DNA of 64,000 nt from Adiantum capillus-veneris (lineage: Eukaryota > Streptophyta > Polypodiopsida > Polypodiales > Pteridaceae). Of the stretch, positions 1-9,250 are shown piece after piece. A program made the position numbers and the translations under genes. Every line of letters begins with the position of its first letter. Position 1 is the stretch's first letter. The stretch is taken from the NCBI GenBank assembly GCA_014529385.2, contig CM043943.1:156173592-156237591 (forward strand), read 5' to 3'. The notes beneath the pieces were generated by a model. That model made no database searches. It was not told the DNA's origin and was given only the letters and a program-made list of their open reading frames with translations.

Positions 1-56
1 ACTCATTAGCATCTATATACATGCTCTCTTCCCTGTAGGTGAAGTAGATTCTCCTT

Positions 57-347
57 TTAGAGAGTTTCATGTTGGAACCATGGTGCCCTAATGATAACAT
101 TCTCATGTTTGAGAGGGGAGATGAATAAATCCTTTTTGTCCACATATCTTTGGACATGAAGCCTTAATTTTCCAATTAAGGAAGTAACAGAGACGTCTTG
201 TCCCTTGATAGCTCCATTGGCTTTCAATGCATCTCCCATCTTGTGGGCTTGTATGCCTAGCTTAGTGGTCAAATCCATGGATATGAAGTTGTGAGTTGAA
301 CCAGGGTAAAAAAAATAAAGGCATGATGCTCTTCCATCTTTCCCCAA
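57..347 (-). pseudogene. gypsy retropepsin, catalytic Asp lost
   Basis: Aspartic protease domain that follows gag. The active-site segment reads FFYPGSTHNFIS where the sister copy (35806-36186) reads LFDPGSTHNFIS, so the catalytic Asp is Tyr (GAC to TAC). The flanks (ATKLGIQ-like, GKLRLHVQ, ISPLKHE, APWF) align well with the sister copy. It is non-functional. Confidence 0.8.
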
Positions 348-1810
348 GCATAGGAAAGGAGAAATCCTTGGTAATGAGCAACCTCTTTTGGAGCTTCAAA
401 CATAGAGGCTCTAGGAGTCTCATTGTGGGCAATTCGCTTGGGGCAAGGATGATAATCATGGCCTTGCTTCCCACACTTAAACCATTTGTGGTCCTTACGA
501 AAAGTTTCTAGCTCTTTAGGAGAGAGTTTATATTTACCTTTGTAAATTCCCTTCTCCTTGGACCGATTGTTGTTGTTGTTGGAACAGCCTTGGTAAGAAT
601 TTTGGACATTGGTTTTCCTCTTGGCATCACTTTTGTCTTTATTTTCCATGGGCTTGACATTCCGTCTAGCCCCTTGTTGGGAATTGATGCGCAAAGCAAC
701 CATGGTATGGTGGATTACTTCGGTGATAGAACCAGGCCGTTGAGAGTTAACATACTCGGCCATCTCTTTGGGTAATCCGGCACAGAATTATTGCTTTTGC
801 TCGGCAAAGTCTATCTTTTGAAAGACAATAGCCTTGAGATATAAAGCCCAAAAATTTTCTACATATTTGTGGATAGACTCATAAGAGAGAAGCCTCAAAC
901 TCCACCATTTGGTAAGCACTTTATCCCTTTGCATCACTTGCAAGGAATTGCTTCATGATGGAAACTCGTAGAGTTTTCCATGTCTTTGGGGCTTTGCCGT
1001 TGCCACGAGGCTAGCCCACCATCGACGAGTCGATTTTTTGGAAGTGCATAGCTACATGGCGTAGCTTGGAGGACTCCGTGAAGCCCTCGGCTTCAAAGGC
1101 CGCATCAAATTGTTGGATGAAAGCCAATACTTTGTTGGTAGCACCAAAGGTGCCATCATAGGTCAGAAAAGAGATATTCTTTCCTCCCTCTTTGAACTTC
1201 TTTAGCTTTTGTGACCTTTGCCATGCAGGGTAAGATTTGCGATGTCCTCCCCTCTTGTATTCTCTAGGAGAATAGCCATAGCTTTCATTGGTAGAGGAGG
1301 AAGGTGAAGAAGAAGGAGAAGAGGGTGACCTCTTTCTTGCCATTTTCTTCCTTTGTTTCCTCTCTTCCCTTTTGGAGTGACGAGGAGAAGGACTATGGGT
1401 TAATCGTTTCCTCTTGGGAGGAGTTGGCGATCGTTTAGTCCACCTTCTTTGTGGAGCCACATCTTCGGAGGAATTTAGGGATTCATTACTTTATTGACGT
1501 TGGATTCCTCCTCTCGTATGGGAGAGAGTCTTCTTTTGGGGGTCTCATCAAGAGGCCTCCTAAGCTCTCTCCCCTCTTGGAGAGGAAAGGAAATCCCATA
1601 AGCACGAAGTTGTTGAGTAACTTCGGCTTGCAAAGCGGGGTTGCCCATAGCTTGTTGCAACCTAGTGACAAGATAATTAAAAAACATGGGGGCATCATCA
1701 TTAACATCTTCATGTGCAAAATCAAAGTTATCAGTGTTCATTCTACTCTCTTGGTTATTGTCATCCATGTTAATAAAATTTATGTATTTACTTAGTGTAT
1801 GCTTTGGCAA
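269..1810 (-). pseudogene. gypsy gag, frameshifted
   Basis: Broken gag of the gypsy fragment. The N-terminal piece (1810-1475) carries the motif NYLVTRLQQAMGNPALQ, shared with 37699-37388. A basic Ser/Arg/Lys-rich stretch and the capsid start follow (1460-1011), then the C-terminal part (763-269) with an Asn run and a zinc knuckle near 470. The knuckle should be CX2CX4HX4C, but its first Cys is Trp (WFKCGKQGHDYHPC). The second copy keeps that Cys. At least two frame changes separate the pieces, so no full Gag can be made. Confidence 0.8.
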
Positions 1811-1984
1811 TTCACAGCCTTAGTTGCTACTCCTCTTAGCCTTTGAAAATAGGTACTTAAGTATCTACACCCAATGCTCGAATTTGTTAATTATAGAGAG
1901 TAGTGGAGTGAGTCTAACATAGCGAAGTTGCCGAGGGAATAGCTCATTTTGGACTTCTTATGGCTCAATAATGGTAAAGTTGGC

Positions 1985-2760
1985 AACGTATCTTCTTTTT
2001 TCCCTTATCACCAGTATTTCCATATGAATTGCTGCTAGCAGAAGCTTTAGGAACAGATGATTTTCCACTCACAGAAGAATCATGAGAAGTGGCTGCATTA
2101 TTGTTACCACCTTTTCTTTGAGTAGAAATAAAGGCCTATTCAACTACACGCTGTCTAGTCCTGTTTTTTTTGGAAAGTGACTCTTGCAATAGCAATGTGC
2201 ATAATGTATCAAATTTGACAACTTCAGGATTTCCTTGGGTCACAAGTCTCCAAGTACTAGCAAAAGTCTGGTAAGAATCTGGCAAGACATCAAGAACAGT
2301 TTGCACAAGGGAACTGTCTGGAATGACTTCACTTGCAGAAATAAGTTGCTCATTGATATCCTTGACACCAGCAAGGAAAATGTCCATATTATCTTCCTCA
2401 TGCATAATCTTTGACTCCAGCTTTTTACACAGCAATGCAATTTTTGCCTCATTGCGACTTGCATAAAGACCAGCCAGAATATCCCAAGCCTGTTTTTGCA
2501 GATTTTGCTAAACGTATGTGAGGAGTAATAGTGCACTTCACAAACAATGCAATCAATGCATGAGACTACGCATCTTTTACGTCCCAACAACGAGCTTGTT
2601 CTGCCATAGGCAAAACAAAATCTAACGGGAGCAATCCTTGCAACAAGACCTGCAACATCGCCTACATCCTCAAAACCAGGACGTACATCAATGCCCTGCA
2701 CAATATTCCAAACACCCTTTGCATAAGGAGAAAGTTGGACTCACTTTTGGGCCTTTCAGT
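1985..2760 (-). pseudogene. Ty1/copia gag remnant
   Basis: Copia-type Gag (UBN2-like) on the minus strand, with two frames contributing. The clearest segment, 2435-2136, contains LESKIMHEEDNMDIFLAGV and ASEVIPDSSLVQTVLDVLPD followed by a LLLQES segment, the usual order of the copia capsid. Upstream, around 2600-2440, a decayed frame has the AWDILAGLY-like helix. A Ser/Gly-rich linker and the beginning of a Cys-rich motif follow to about 1985, where the gypsy fragment abuts. No LTR or pol is attached. Confidence 0.75.
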
Positions 2761-3480
2761 TCTAGGGAGAGAGTGGTGCTTGAACAATGAGGAAGAGGCT
2801 AACTTTACGTTGAAAATAGACATTTTGGATCCAAGCTCTTTTAGAAAAAAGGGAGAAAATATTATTTTTGTTCATCAAATAGCACAATTTCACGCTTTCA
2901 AGGCATAAATGCCATAAGTTCTACTAACTCTGTACTGATGAATTTCAGAACTTTCATTGAAGACTCTATCTAGTATCCATGTTCTCGCCCAAATATGACT
3001 TTGAGTAGCTCTACTTCCCTCTCAAAACTTCTTCCCTTTTTCCTTTTTACGCTAACCTTTCTATGTATTCTAGTGCATACCATGGCTACTTCTTGAAGGC
3101 CTAGCACTACCATTGACTCTGTTAGCATTTTTAACAGTTATACTATAGATGATCAAGCATGGATACCATCTCGAATAACTATCGGAAGTTGGGTTCTATT
3201 GCAAACTAGGAGGAGGAAGAGGAGGCAACGCAATGATTTCATGGAGGCTTTCAAGGGACAAGTGAAAGAGTTTAAAGTGTGTGCACAAAGCAAGCGGGTG
3301 AAAGAGGTCCTCATACAATATGCTTTCTAGCATGTAGACTTAAGGTTGCAAACATCTCCTCCAAGTTTTCCAAGGCATTGATCCAGCTGTAAGTTATTTT
3401 GAGCATCTCACTTAGTGCATGATTATATTCGAAGGTTAAGTGGTGGATAACATCTTTGGTCTGTTTCAGATATTTATCCA
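2761..3480. other. no recognised gene
   Basis: No retroelement domain, RNA gene or repeat was recognised here. A 77-codon minus-strand frame at 3544-3311 overlaps the pseudogene to its right and resembles nothing known to me. Confidence 0.4.
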
Positions 3481-4283
3481 TTGAATAGGACAGATTGGCA
3501 ACCAATTGAGAGCATAGTTGGGATTTTTTATGCTTTCCATGCATTTATTGGTGAGCAAATGTACCGAGCAAGACAACACAAGGAACTTGCAGATAATGGA
3601 ATATTCCTTTATGATATGTCATATGTGAAACCGAGAACTTCCATTGGTTGGGGTCGTGTAGCTCCTTTGTCACTTCCATCCTTTGACAACAAGGATTGGT
3701 CTTTACTAGCTTCGCAAACTAGTGAAAGCTTTAGGAATAACTAGCTTTATGATATACAAAAGTCCCTCAAGTATTCAATTGCCACAAAAATAGGTCGGCT
3801 CGCACTATTTATGCCTCTTGAAGTGTTTGTAGATTTTTTCTTCGATGAGCAAATAAGAACTACTGCAACAATGTTCATTTGCAAGTCTGAGAGTTGTTTG
3901 GACCTTTTAGATGATAATTGGGATAGGAAACAATCACAAAGCAAAATCTATATTTTGCAAAAGAAGTCCATAATTGCAAGTTTATTATAAGCTCTCAAAA
4001 TTTCATAGTGTCATTTTACTATTTTAGATATCATCTTCTTAGTGGGCAGCTTATTCCACTCGACCAAGATACAGAGTCTAGCCTCGAGAACAAACCTTTA
4101 TCAATGGAGCTCTACTTTCGAGACAGCCTACTTACTGTGATGGAGACAATGTCAAGCACAACCCTTGCAAAGCTCACACTAGATCTTACATGTGAAGAAC
4201 TTCCACTTTCGCCGAAATTGTATGCATTCAGTCTCAACAACAAAAAGGTGCTTACTAAATGGATGAATTTTGATTGTCTTTAA
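3481..4283 (+). pseudogene. unrecognised spliced gene remnant
   Basis: The reading frame at 3481-3744 (motifs IVGIFYAFHAFIGEQMYRAR and SIGWGRVAPLSLPSF) continues in frame past a TAG for about 80 more codons, to near 3989. A candidate intron then ends at an acceptor (TTTTACTATTTTAG, about 4027), and a second open stretch runs to 4283. The residue composition looks like real protein rather than a chance ORF. I do not recognise the family. The in-frame stop and missing 5' exons argue for a pseudogene. A single noncontiguous gene is an inference from the splice-like signals. Confidence 0.4.
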
Positions 4284-4559
4284 TACATTAAGACATAGAA
4301 TCTAAATTTTTCTTCTTTTCAGATTCTAAGACATAAGGAGAAAACAACATTGTGCAAGGAGTCACTTACAAATACACTTCACTTAATGGCTTCCACCGGA
4401 AGCTAGGTCACATACCTTGTGTACACATGAGCTTTGATGTCATGCAAACCACGTACTCTTCAAAATGACTAATACAGAGACATTTTGTGATGCTTAAACA
4501 ATGTTTAAAAAATTACACTTTTTATGGTCTCAAAACTTTACAAATTGTGTTGTTTCTGT
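4284..4559. other. no recognised feature
   Basis: AT-rich sequence between two gene remnants. I see no coding domain, RNA gene or organised repeat. Confidence 0.35.
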
Positions 4560-4574
4560 CAAGATGTAAACAAG

Positions 4575-4874
4575 TTATTGCTTCCTTTTTCCTGCTCTTC
4601 TCCCCTGTCCTCTCCCCCGGTTTGTGCCACTGGTCCCCTGTCCTCTCCCCCGGTCGCTGCCACTAGTCCCCTGCCCTCTCCCCCGGTTGCTACCACTGTT
4701 CCCCTGTCCTCTCCCCCGGTTGCTGCTACTTCTGCCTCTGGGAACGCTGGTCTCGGGCATCCTTTCACATCGTTCAAAATCATGGGCCTCTTCCATGGCT
4801 TCCCATGCATCTTGCACCTGTGAAGCTTCTCTCTTATTTGTCAAGATTGGATTGGAAAATCCAATTTCCTTCAA
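4575..4874 (-). CDS. RGRGQG-repeat ORF (minisatellite-encoded)
   Basis: A 99-codon minus-strand frame with an ordinary N-terminal part followed by four Arg-Gly-rich units (NRGRGQG or DRGRGQG spaced by Ser/Thr/Gly). These are encoded by about 33-bp tandem DNA repeats at roughly 4600-4730 whose plus-strand unit contains CCTGTCCTCTCCCCCGGT. RGG/RGQ repeats often bind RNA, but here the repeat may simply be a GC-rich minisatellite. The family is unknown, and it could be an exon of a larger broken gene reaching 5.7 kb. Confidence 0.35.
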   Translation of the reverse strand: MKEIGFSNPILTNKREASQVQDAWEAMEEAHDFERCERMPETSVPRGRSSSNRGRGQGNSGSNRGRGQGTSGSDRGRGQGTSGTNRGRGQGRRAGKRKQ

Positions 4875-4939
4875 TTTGGCAAATCAATCACATAATTCGG
4901 AAATCTCGAAACTACCAGTTGTCCAGTAAATACCTAGAA

Positions 4940-5760
4940 TACATAAAAGTAATCCAAAATCTCCTATGCGGTTGGTAACAAAAGCTTTTTGACAAGCATT
5001 TGTGGCACTTGACCAAGCAAACCAACTGTCCTTGCTCTTGTCGTCGACGTGTAGCCCATTCCTCTACTTCTGCGACGTCCGCATAATATTGATTTATTTC
5101 TTATTGCATATTTCAAACGTCTTCTTGAGTCTGATTGTAGCATTGTGTCATTTTGTTAACACGAGCGTGTTTGAACTCCTCAGCTCTCGCCCCTTCCTCT
5201 CTTGTACGTCTCTTTACCGAGATTATAATATGTTGGATGGTCATAACAAAACAATGTCGCACATCGTTGGGGGTGTAGTTATGTAATTGAAGTTCCTGTA
5301 GAAGCGTGATAATAGGAAAGTAAGTAAAGATGTTGCTTCTTTTAATACAAACGTTGCAACAAACAATGAAACAGCACGATTATTTATGTTTGGTACATCC
5401 AAAATTTGACTGAGGAGCAACAAGGCATTCAAACAAGTTTGCCAGCCATGGCTATAGTCATCAACCTGCGTGGGCACGGTTATCCGTTCATGCCGGATGG
5501 TATTCCCTAGATCATGTTCTAACAAAACATGCTCTACACAGCATACAAGTTTTTTCGCGGTACTACATACATAACCACTTGAGTCAGTAACACATTACAA
5601 AGAGACACTACTTCCAAATGTACCCAGATGTGCCTTACGTTTTTACACGACCGTGAAGCACCCTGCTTTGCCCGGAGTTGCGTAGTAGACAATCTTATCT
5701 TCAATGTCAAATAACAACAGACTCCAATGATCACTATGCCAAAACCATCAAAGAGAGGAG
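4940..5760 (-). pseudogene. unrecognised minus-strand ORFs
   Basis: Two minus-strand frames (5525-5241 and 5734-5534) contain protein-like stretches such as VDDYSHGWQTCLNALLLLSQ and FVLKEATSLLTFLLSRFY. They could be exons of one decayed gene together with 4575-4874, but no convincing splice model or family was found. Confidence 0.25.
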
Positions 5761-6029
5761 AAAGATCCTAAATGCAACATGGTTTTTACAAGGCAAGAAG
5801 AAACTCACGGTTGATTGTATGCAATGACCAGAAAGCGTGCTAGATCAAAATTGACTCTGCTAGACCAGCCCATCAGAGCCAAAAAGGAAACTCCGTTGTT
5901 CTACAGCATAGGCGATATTTTGCGAATCTATTACATATTTTGTTTTGAGCCTCAAGGGTCAGAAGCGAGATAGCGTGCCTAACATGAATCAATGGCAGAG
6001 ATTAGACTTAAGATATTTCAGCAGGTTGT
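5761..6029. other. no recognised feature
   Basis: No coding domain or organised repeat seen between the unrecognised ORFs and the hairpin at 6030. Confidence 0.3.
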
Positions 6030-6132
6030 CACTACCACAAACTTCAGGAGTCAATACTGAGTGACTGGGGCAACTATCAAATTCCATAAGCCACTGACTC
6101 GCTTGGTATTGACCCATGTCTTAGCGGTAGTG
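6030..6132. repeat. imperfect hairpin with AATACCAAGCGA core
   Basis: The left arm starts CACTACC (6030) and contains GTCAATACTGAGTGACTGG. The right arm ends GGTAGTG (6132) and contains CCACTGACTCGCTTGGTATT. The arms are about 40 bp and imperfectly complementary. The core is a variant of the arm used in the tandem array at 7273, so this is an isolated member of that hairpin family. Confidence 0.55.
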
Positions 6133-6157
6133 AGCCATCTAATGAACCAAGTGTGAC

Positions 6158-6586
6158 TTATAAAGAGATTGAGAAGTACCACAAAGCAATGTTGACGACC
6201 CCATCCATTGCATTGGAGTTGATGAAACTGTGCATGCAGAGGAAGTCTTGTTGATTGAGGTTGAAAATGCAGGCCTCCTCTAACCTTCTAGGCAATAGTA
6301 TTTGTGCATGCAAAGACGCTGCACTAATTATAACTTGCAACTCCTCTTCGTTCTCTTCGTTGATTTTCTCTAAAATAATCGACTCATCTGATAAAGGCTC
6401 CTCGTTGGATGGCCCTTGTGAAGCAGATCCTTTTCCTTGACTTTCTTGAGCTTCATCCATGGTTGCCTCAGGATCCTCCCTAACAGGCACAGGGTCCTCC
6501 CTAACAGGCACAGGATCCTCCCTTACAGGCACAGGATCCTCCCTTATAGGCACAGGATCCTCCCTTACTGGCTCCAGATTCTCCAT
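6158..6586 (-). CDS. VREDPVP-repeat acidic ORF
   Basis: A 142-codon minus-strand frame beginning with about five copies of a seven-residue unit, V(R)EDPVP, encoded by a 21-bp tandem repeat at about 6469-6575. An acidic, Ser-rich region follows (SDESIILEKINEENEEELQ), then a non-repetitive tail. It lies immediately downstream of the histone H3-like ORF on the same strand but in another frame. The 85 bp between them encode a further acidic stretch (ETLMEEKEIVMEE) interrupted by two stops. It may be the decayed C-terminal tail of that protein. The function is unknown. Confidence 0.4.
   Translation of the reverse strand: MENLEPVREDPVPIREDPVPVREDPVPVREDPVPVREDPEATMDEAQESQGKGSASQGPSNEEPLSDESIILEKINEENEEELQVIISAASLHAQILLPRRLEEACIFNLNQQDFLCMHSFINSNAMDGVVNIALWYFSISL
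6469..6575. repeat. 21-bp minisatellite, about 5 units
   Basis: Tandem units of the form AGGATCCTCCCTTACAGGCAC with a few substitutions. The unit length is a multiple of three, so the encoded VREDPVP repeat stays in frame. Confidence 0.8.
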
Positions 6587-6671
6587 GCCTTACTCATTTT
6601 GGGCTCTAGCTCACTCCTCCATAACTATCTCTTTTTCTTCCATGAGTGTCTCCGGGTCCACCCTGGCTTGC

Positions 6672-7214
6672 TCATGCCCCCTCTGCGGCTGGCTCAGCTT
6701 GCCCATCTGTGTCATTTCTCTCGACTCGTGATTGTGACCTTCTGCTATTTAATTCAGCCCTAGAAGGATCTGTCTGTCGTACACAAGGATGGAGAGGGAG
6801 GATGTTCAGAATATCCATTGTTCTCATATCTCGGATAGGTACTGGCTGAAGCAGCCCATCATAGCGGAAGTGCAGCCTCCGAAGAGTGTCAAAATCCCAC
6901 GGCATGATAGTTACATGGTGTGCATGGGCAGTCAGTATATATCCATCGCTGAAGAATTCAACGAGGTAGTCTTTTGCAATTTCTTGAAGGCAGAGAAGTG
7001 CAATGCTGGTCCATCGCATGCCAACTCTCCACTGCTCGCAAATCTCTCGCACTACTTGTAGGGAAGGAAGACATGGAATAGCCGATTGAACGTGTCGTTC
7101 GATCCTTCGTAGCTCTTGCAGTACACCTCTGTGCGCCTCATATTGGTGTCTTCTTGCTTGAGCATTCAAAGAGTCACATGTTGCCCTTCTAGGCATGGCC
7201 TTTTCACGAGGCAT
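6672..7214 (-). CDS. divergent histone H3-like protein
   Basis: I read a histone H3 fold on the minus strand. The ATG at 7214 is chosen because it sits directly after a splice-acceptor-like TTTCTGTTTGTAG. In H3 order, an alphaN-like helix (GVLQELRRIERHVQ) is followed by helix 1 (IPCLPSLQVVREICEQW), helix 2 (WTSIALLCLQEIAKDYLVEF), the helix 2-loop-helix 3 segment HAHHVTIMPWDFDTLRRLH, and a 60-residue C-terminal extension absent from canonical H3. Diagnostic matches are VREI, (C)LQE, YLV, HA, VTIMP, D and RR. Trp at the start of helix 2 replaces the canonical Phe-Gln and is what centromeric H3 proteins often carry, but loop 1 is not lengthened. The N-tail lacks the ARTKQTARKS signature. The fold region is open with no frameshift. 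It could be a centromeric-type H3, a captured or transposon-borne H3 domain, or a young pseudogene. The H3 fold is confident; the role is unknown. Confidence 0.7.
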   Translation of the reverse strand: MPREKAMPRRATCDSLNAQARRHQYEAHRGVLQELRRIERHVQSAIPCLPSLQVVREICEQWRVGMRWTSIALLCLQEIAKDYLVEFFSDGYILTAHAHHVTIMPWDFDTLRRLHFRYDGLLQPVPIRDMRTMDILNILPLHPCVRQTDPSRAELNSRRSQSRVERNDTDGQAEPAAEGA

Positions 7215-7272
7215 CTCTACAAACAGAAAACAACATGTCATTTGTTAGCACAATGGACTTAAGATTTTAGAA

Positions 7273-7885
7273 AAGGTCAGTACCAAGCGAACAGGTGCAT
7301 CGAACAAAGTTTGCCTTCCCTTATTCGCTTGGTACTGACCTCAAAAAAGTGTAATAGCAAACATCATTTATATTTTCTGAGGTCAGTTTACCAAGTGACC
7401 AGGTGCATCGAACAGAGTTTGCCTTCCCTTATTCGCTTGGTACTAACCTTAGAAAAGTGTAATAGAAAACATCATTTATATTTTATGAGGTCAGTACCAA
7501 GAAAACAGGTGCATCAAACAGAGTTTTCCTTCCCTTATTTGCTTGGTACTGACCTCAGAAAAGTGTAATAGCAAACATCATTTATATTTTCTGAGGTCAG
7601 TACCAAGCAAACAGGTGCATTGAAAAAAGTTTTCCTTCCCTTATTCGCTTGGTACTGACCTCAGAAAAGTGTAATAGCAAACATCATTTATATTTTCTAA
7701 GGTCAGTACCAAGCAAACAGGTGCATCAAACAAAGTTTGCCTTCCCTTATTCGCTTGGTACTGACCTCAGAAAACTGTAATAGCAAATATCATTAATAAA
7801 GACGATGGTCAATACCAAGCGAACAGGTGCATCAAACAAAGTTTACCTTCCCTTATTCGCTTGGTACTGACCTCAAAAAAGTGTA
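7273..7885. repeat. 106-bp alternating-hairpin tandem array, 6 units
   Basis: GGTCAG-type unit starts occur at 7275, 7381, 7489, 7595, 7701 and 7807, giving a period of 106-108 bp. Each unit has the arm GGTCAGTACCAAGCGAA, a 30-nt loop with CAGGTGCATC and TTTGCCTTCCC, and the inverse arm TTCGCTTGGTACTGACC. A 40-bp AT-rich spacer follows. The spacer is itself bounded by CTCAGAAAA and TTTTCTGAG, so each arm can pair with the arm on either side. It lies about 60 bp upstream of the H3-like ORF start. Confidence 0.85.
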
Positions 7886-8012
7886 ATAGCAAGGGAAAAG
7901 GTGCAATAAAAACCAATGTGAAGTAAAATGAACGAGAGCTCCAGTGAACTCAAGATGAGTCCATGCTGACCTAATTGTCATGTCGTGCCCTCCCATCACC
8001 TCCCCTAATCTA

Positions 8013-8033
8013 GGGGGGGGGGGGGGGGGGGGG
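8013..8033. repeat. poly-G/poly-C tract
   Basis: A run of about 21 G on the plus strand, in the non-satellite segment between the two hairpin arrays. Confidence 0.95.
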
Positions 8034-8171
8034 TACCACTGCTTCTCCCTCCAACGTCTACCTCTCATGAAAACGCATGGTGGTACTCCAACCCACCGCC
8101 TCACAGACTACTCATGAACCAGAACCTAGGCCCTGCTTTTCAGGCATGTTCGTCTAGTGTATTTAACCAAC

Positions 8172-8788
8172 AGTTTTTTCAGAACCTCCCTCAAGGTTTC
8201 ACAGAGAAACTACAGGAATCTTGGAAAAGGGGTGATGCCTTTCCAAGGGACACTCCCGCAGCGCCAGCAGGACCGCATCCGGGCCCTCCTCATGAGGTCC
8301 CCCCTTGGTCCTCCCCCAATGGTACCCTTAGTGTTCTTCACCGACACAGCCCGGGAGAGGATGCTGTCAACATGGGAGTCAATCCTCGAGGTAAGCCGCT
8401 GGTAATCTGTCTGCCTCAACTGCCAAACCAACACCGCCATCCTTTCCCCCTTAGTACCAACCCTTGGAAGATCAAAAATTCTTTCCTTTTTGTTCCCAAT
8501 TTTCAAGCTCCTAGTTTGAAGATCTTATTTGTTGGGTGCTCTGTGCAGGATGCTAACCTCAAGCTGGAACAAATGCGGACCTACGGGCACAGAGTCTCAA
8601 TCCTCAAAGACTCTTTGGATGCAAGAAGGGCTGAAGACCTGCAGGGATTGCTCGCCGAGAATGGCTCTCAAGATGTTACCTATAATTGGGTGCTAGAGAT
8701 GAAGGATGAAGTGCTTGAGCTAGCCAGTAAATATGAGGAAGCCCTAAACTTTTCCAACAAGCTTCAGGAAGAGATAGACTGGCTGTGA
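8172..8788 (+). pseudogene. 3' exons of an unrecognised coiled-coil gene
   Basis: A two-exon model is supported by the sequence. An acceptor-like CAGTTTTTTCAG at about 8172 opens an exon with LPQRQQDRIRALL and ERMLSTWESILE, ending at the donor GAG|GTAAGC near 8392. The acceptor GTGCAG near 8549 joins in frame to DANLKLEQMR. The last exon is charged and heptad-like (LEMKDEVLELASKYEEALNF) and ends in TGA at 8788. It predicts a coiled coil; I do not recognise the family. The segment sits between two blocks of the same hairpin satellite, so it may have been inserted there. Whether 5' exons exist elsewhere is unknown. Confidence 0.45.
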
Positions 8789-8984
8789 AGAAAAAGGATT
8801 AACTTCTAACTGTTTATAGCCAGTTGTATCCCTCGGAAATTAGTAGACCACTTTTTGTAAACTCTGAAACTTGGCCTTTGGGCCTCTCCCTAGTGTTTCT
8901 AACTCTCATCCCACTCCATGGGTGTTAAGTTGTAATTTTGCTTCTCCCTTATAAATTCAAAATGCGTATTTGGTTTTTTTTTTA

Positions 8985-9250
8985 AAAACAGGTGCAACAA
9001 ACAGGGTTTACCTTCCCTTATTTGCTTAGTACTAACCTCAGAAAAGTGTAATAGCAAACATCATTTATATTTTCCGAGGTCAGTACCAAGCGAGCAGGTG
9101 CATCGAACAAAGTTTGCATTCCCTTATTCGCTTGGTACTGACCTCAGAAAAGTGTAATAGCAAACATCATTAATAAAGACGATGGTCAGTACCAAGCGAA
9201 CAGGTACAACAAACAGGGTTTACCTTCCCTTATTCGCTTAGTACTGACTA
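8985..9250. repeat. 106-bp alternating-hairpin array, second block
   Basis: About 2.5 units of the satellite seen at 7273, with unit starts at 9078 and 9184 and a partial unit from 8985. Same arms and same CAGGTGCA and TTCCCTTATT loop words. The block restarts in mid-unit after a 1.1-kb interruption, which points to an insertion into, or a rearrangement of, one larger array. Confidence 0.85.

Larger units (their letters stand above)
1..1979 (-). mobile_element. Ty3/gypsy fragment (leader, gag, protease), truncated
   Basis: This is the 5' half of a gypsy element read on the minus strand: leader (about 1979-1811), gag, then protease, running off the left edge of the window. It matches the same regions of the gypsy element at 30961-38653, so the two are copies of one family. 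The match stops at about 1979, where copia gag sequence begins; in the second copy the corresponding leader continues toward its primer site. The fragment is therefore truncated at its 5' side and its LTR is absent. Frameshifts and active-site changes show it is dead. Confidence 0.85.

Noticed and set aside
3311-3544. Minus-strand 77-codon ORF as a gene
   Set aside because: It overlaps the better-supported plus-strand frame and lacks splice or family support, though I cannot exclude it.
6672-7214. Canonical histone H3 gene
   Set aside because: The N-tail, several core positions and the long C-terminal extension differ strongly from canonical H3; only the fold is H3-like.
7273-9250. Regular repeats with spacers resembling a CRISPR array
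   Set aside because: The spacers are nearly identical between units, the period is 106 bp with inverted arms, and the surroundings are plant retrotransposons; it is a satellite.
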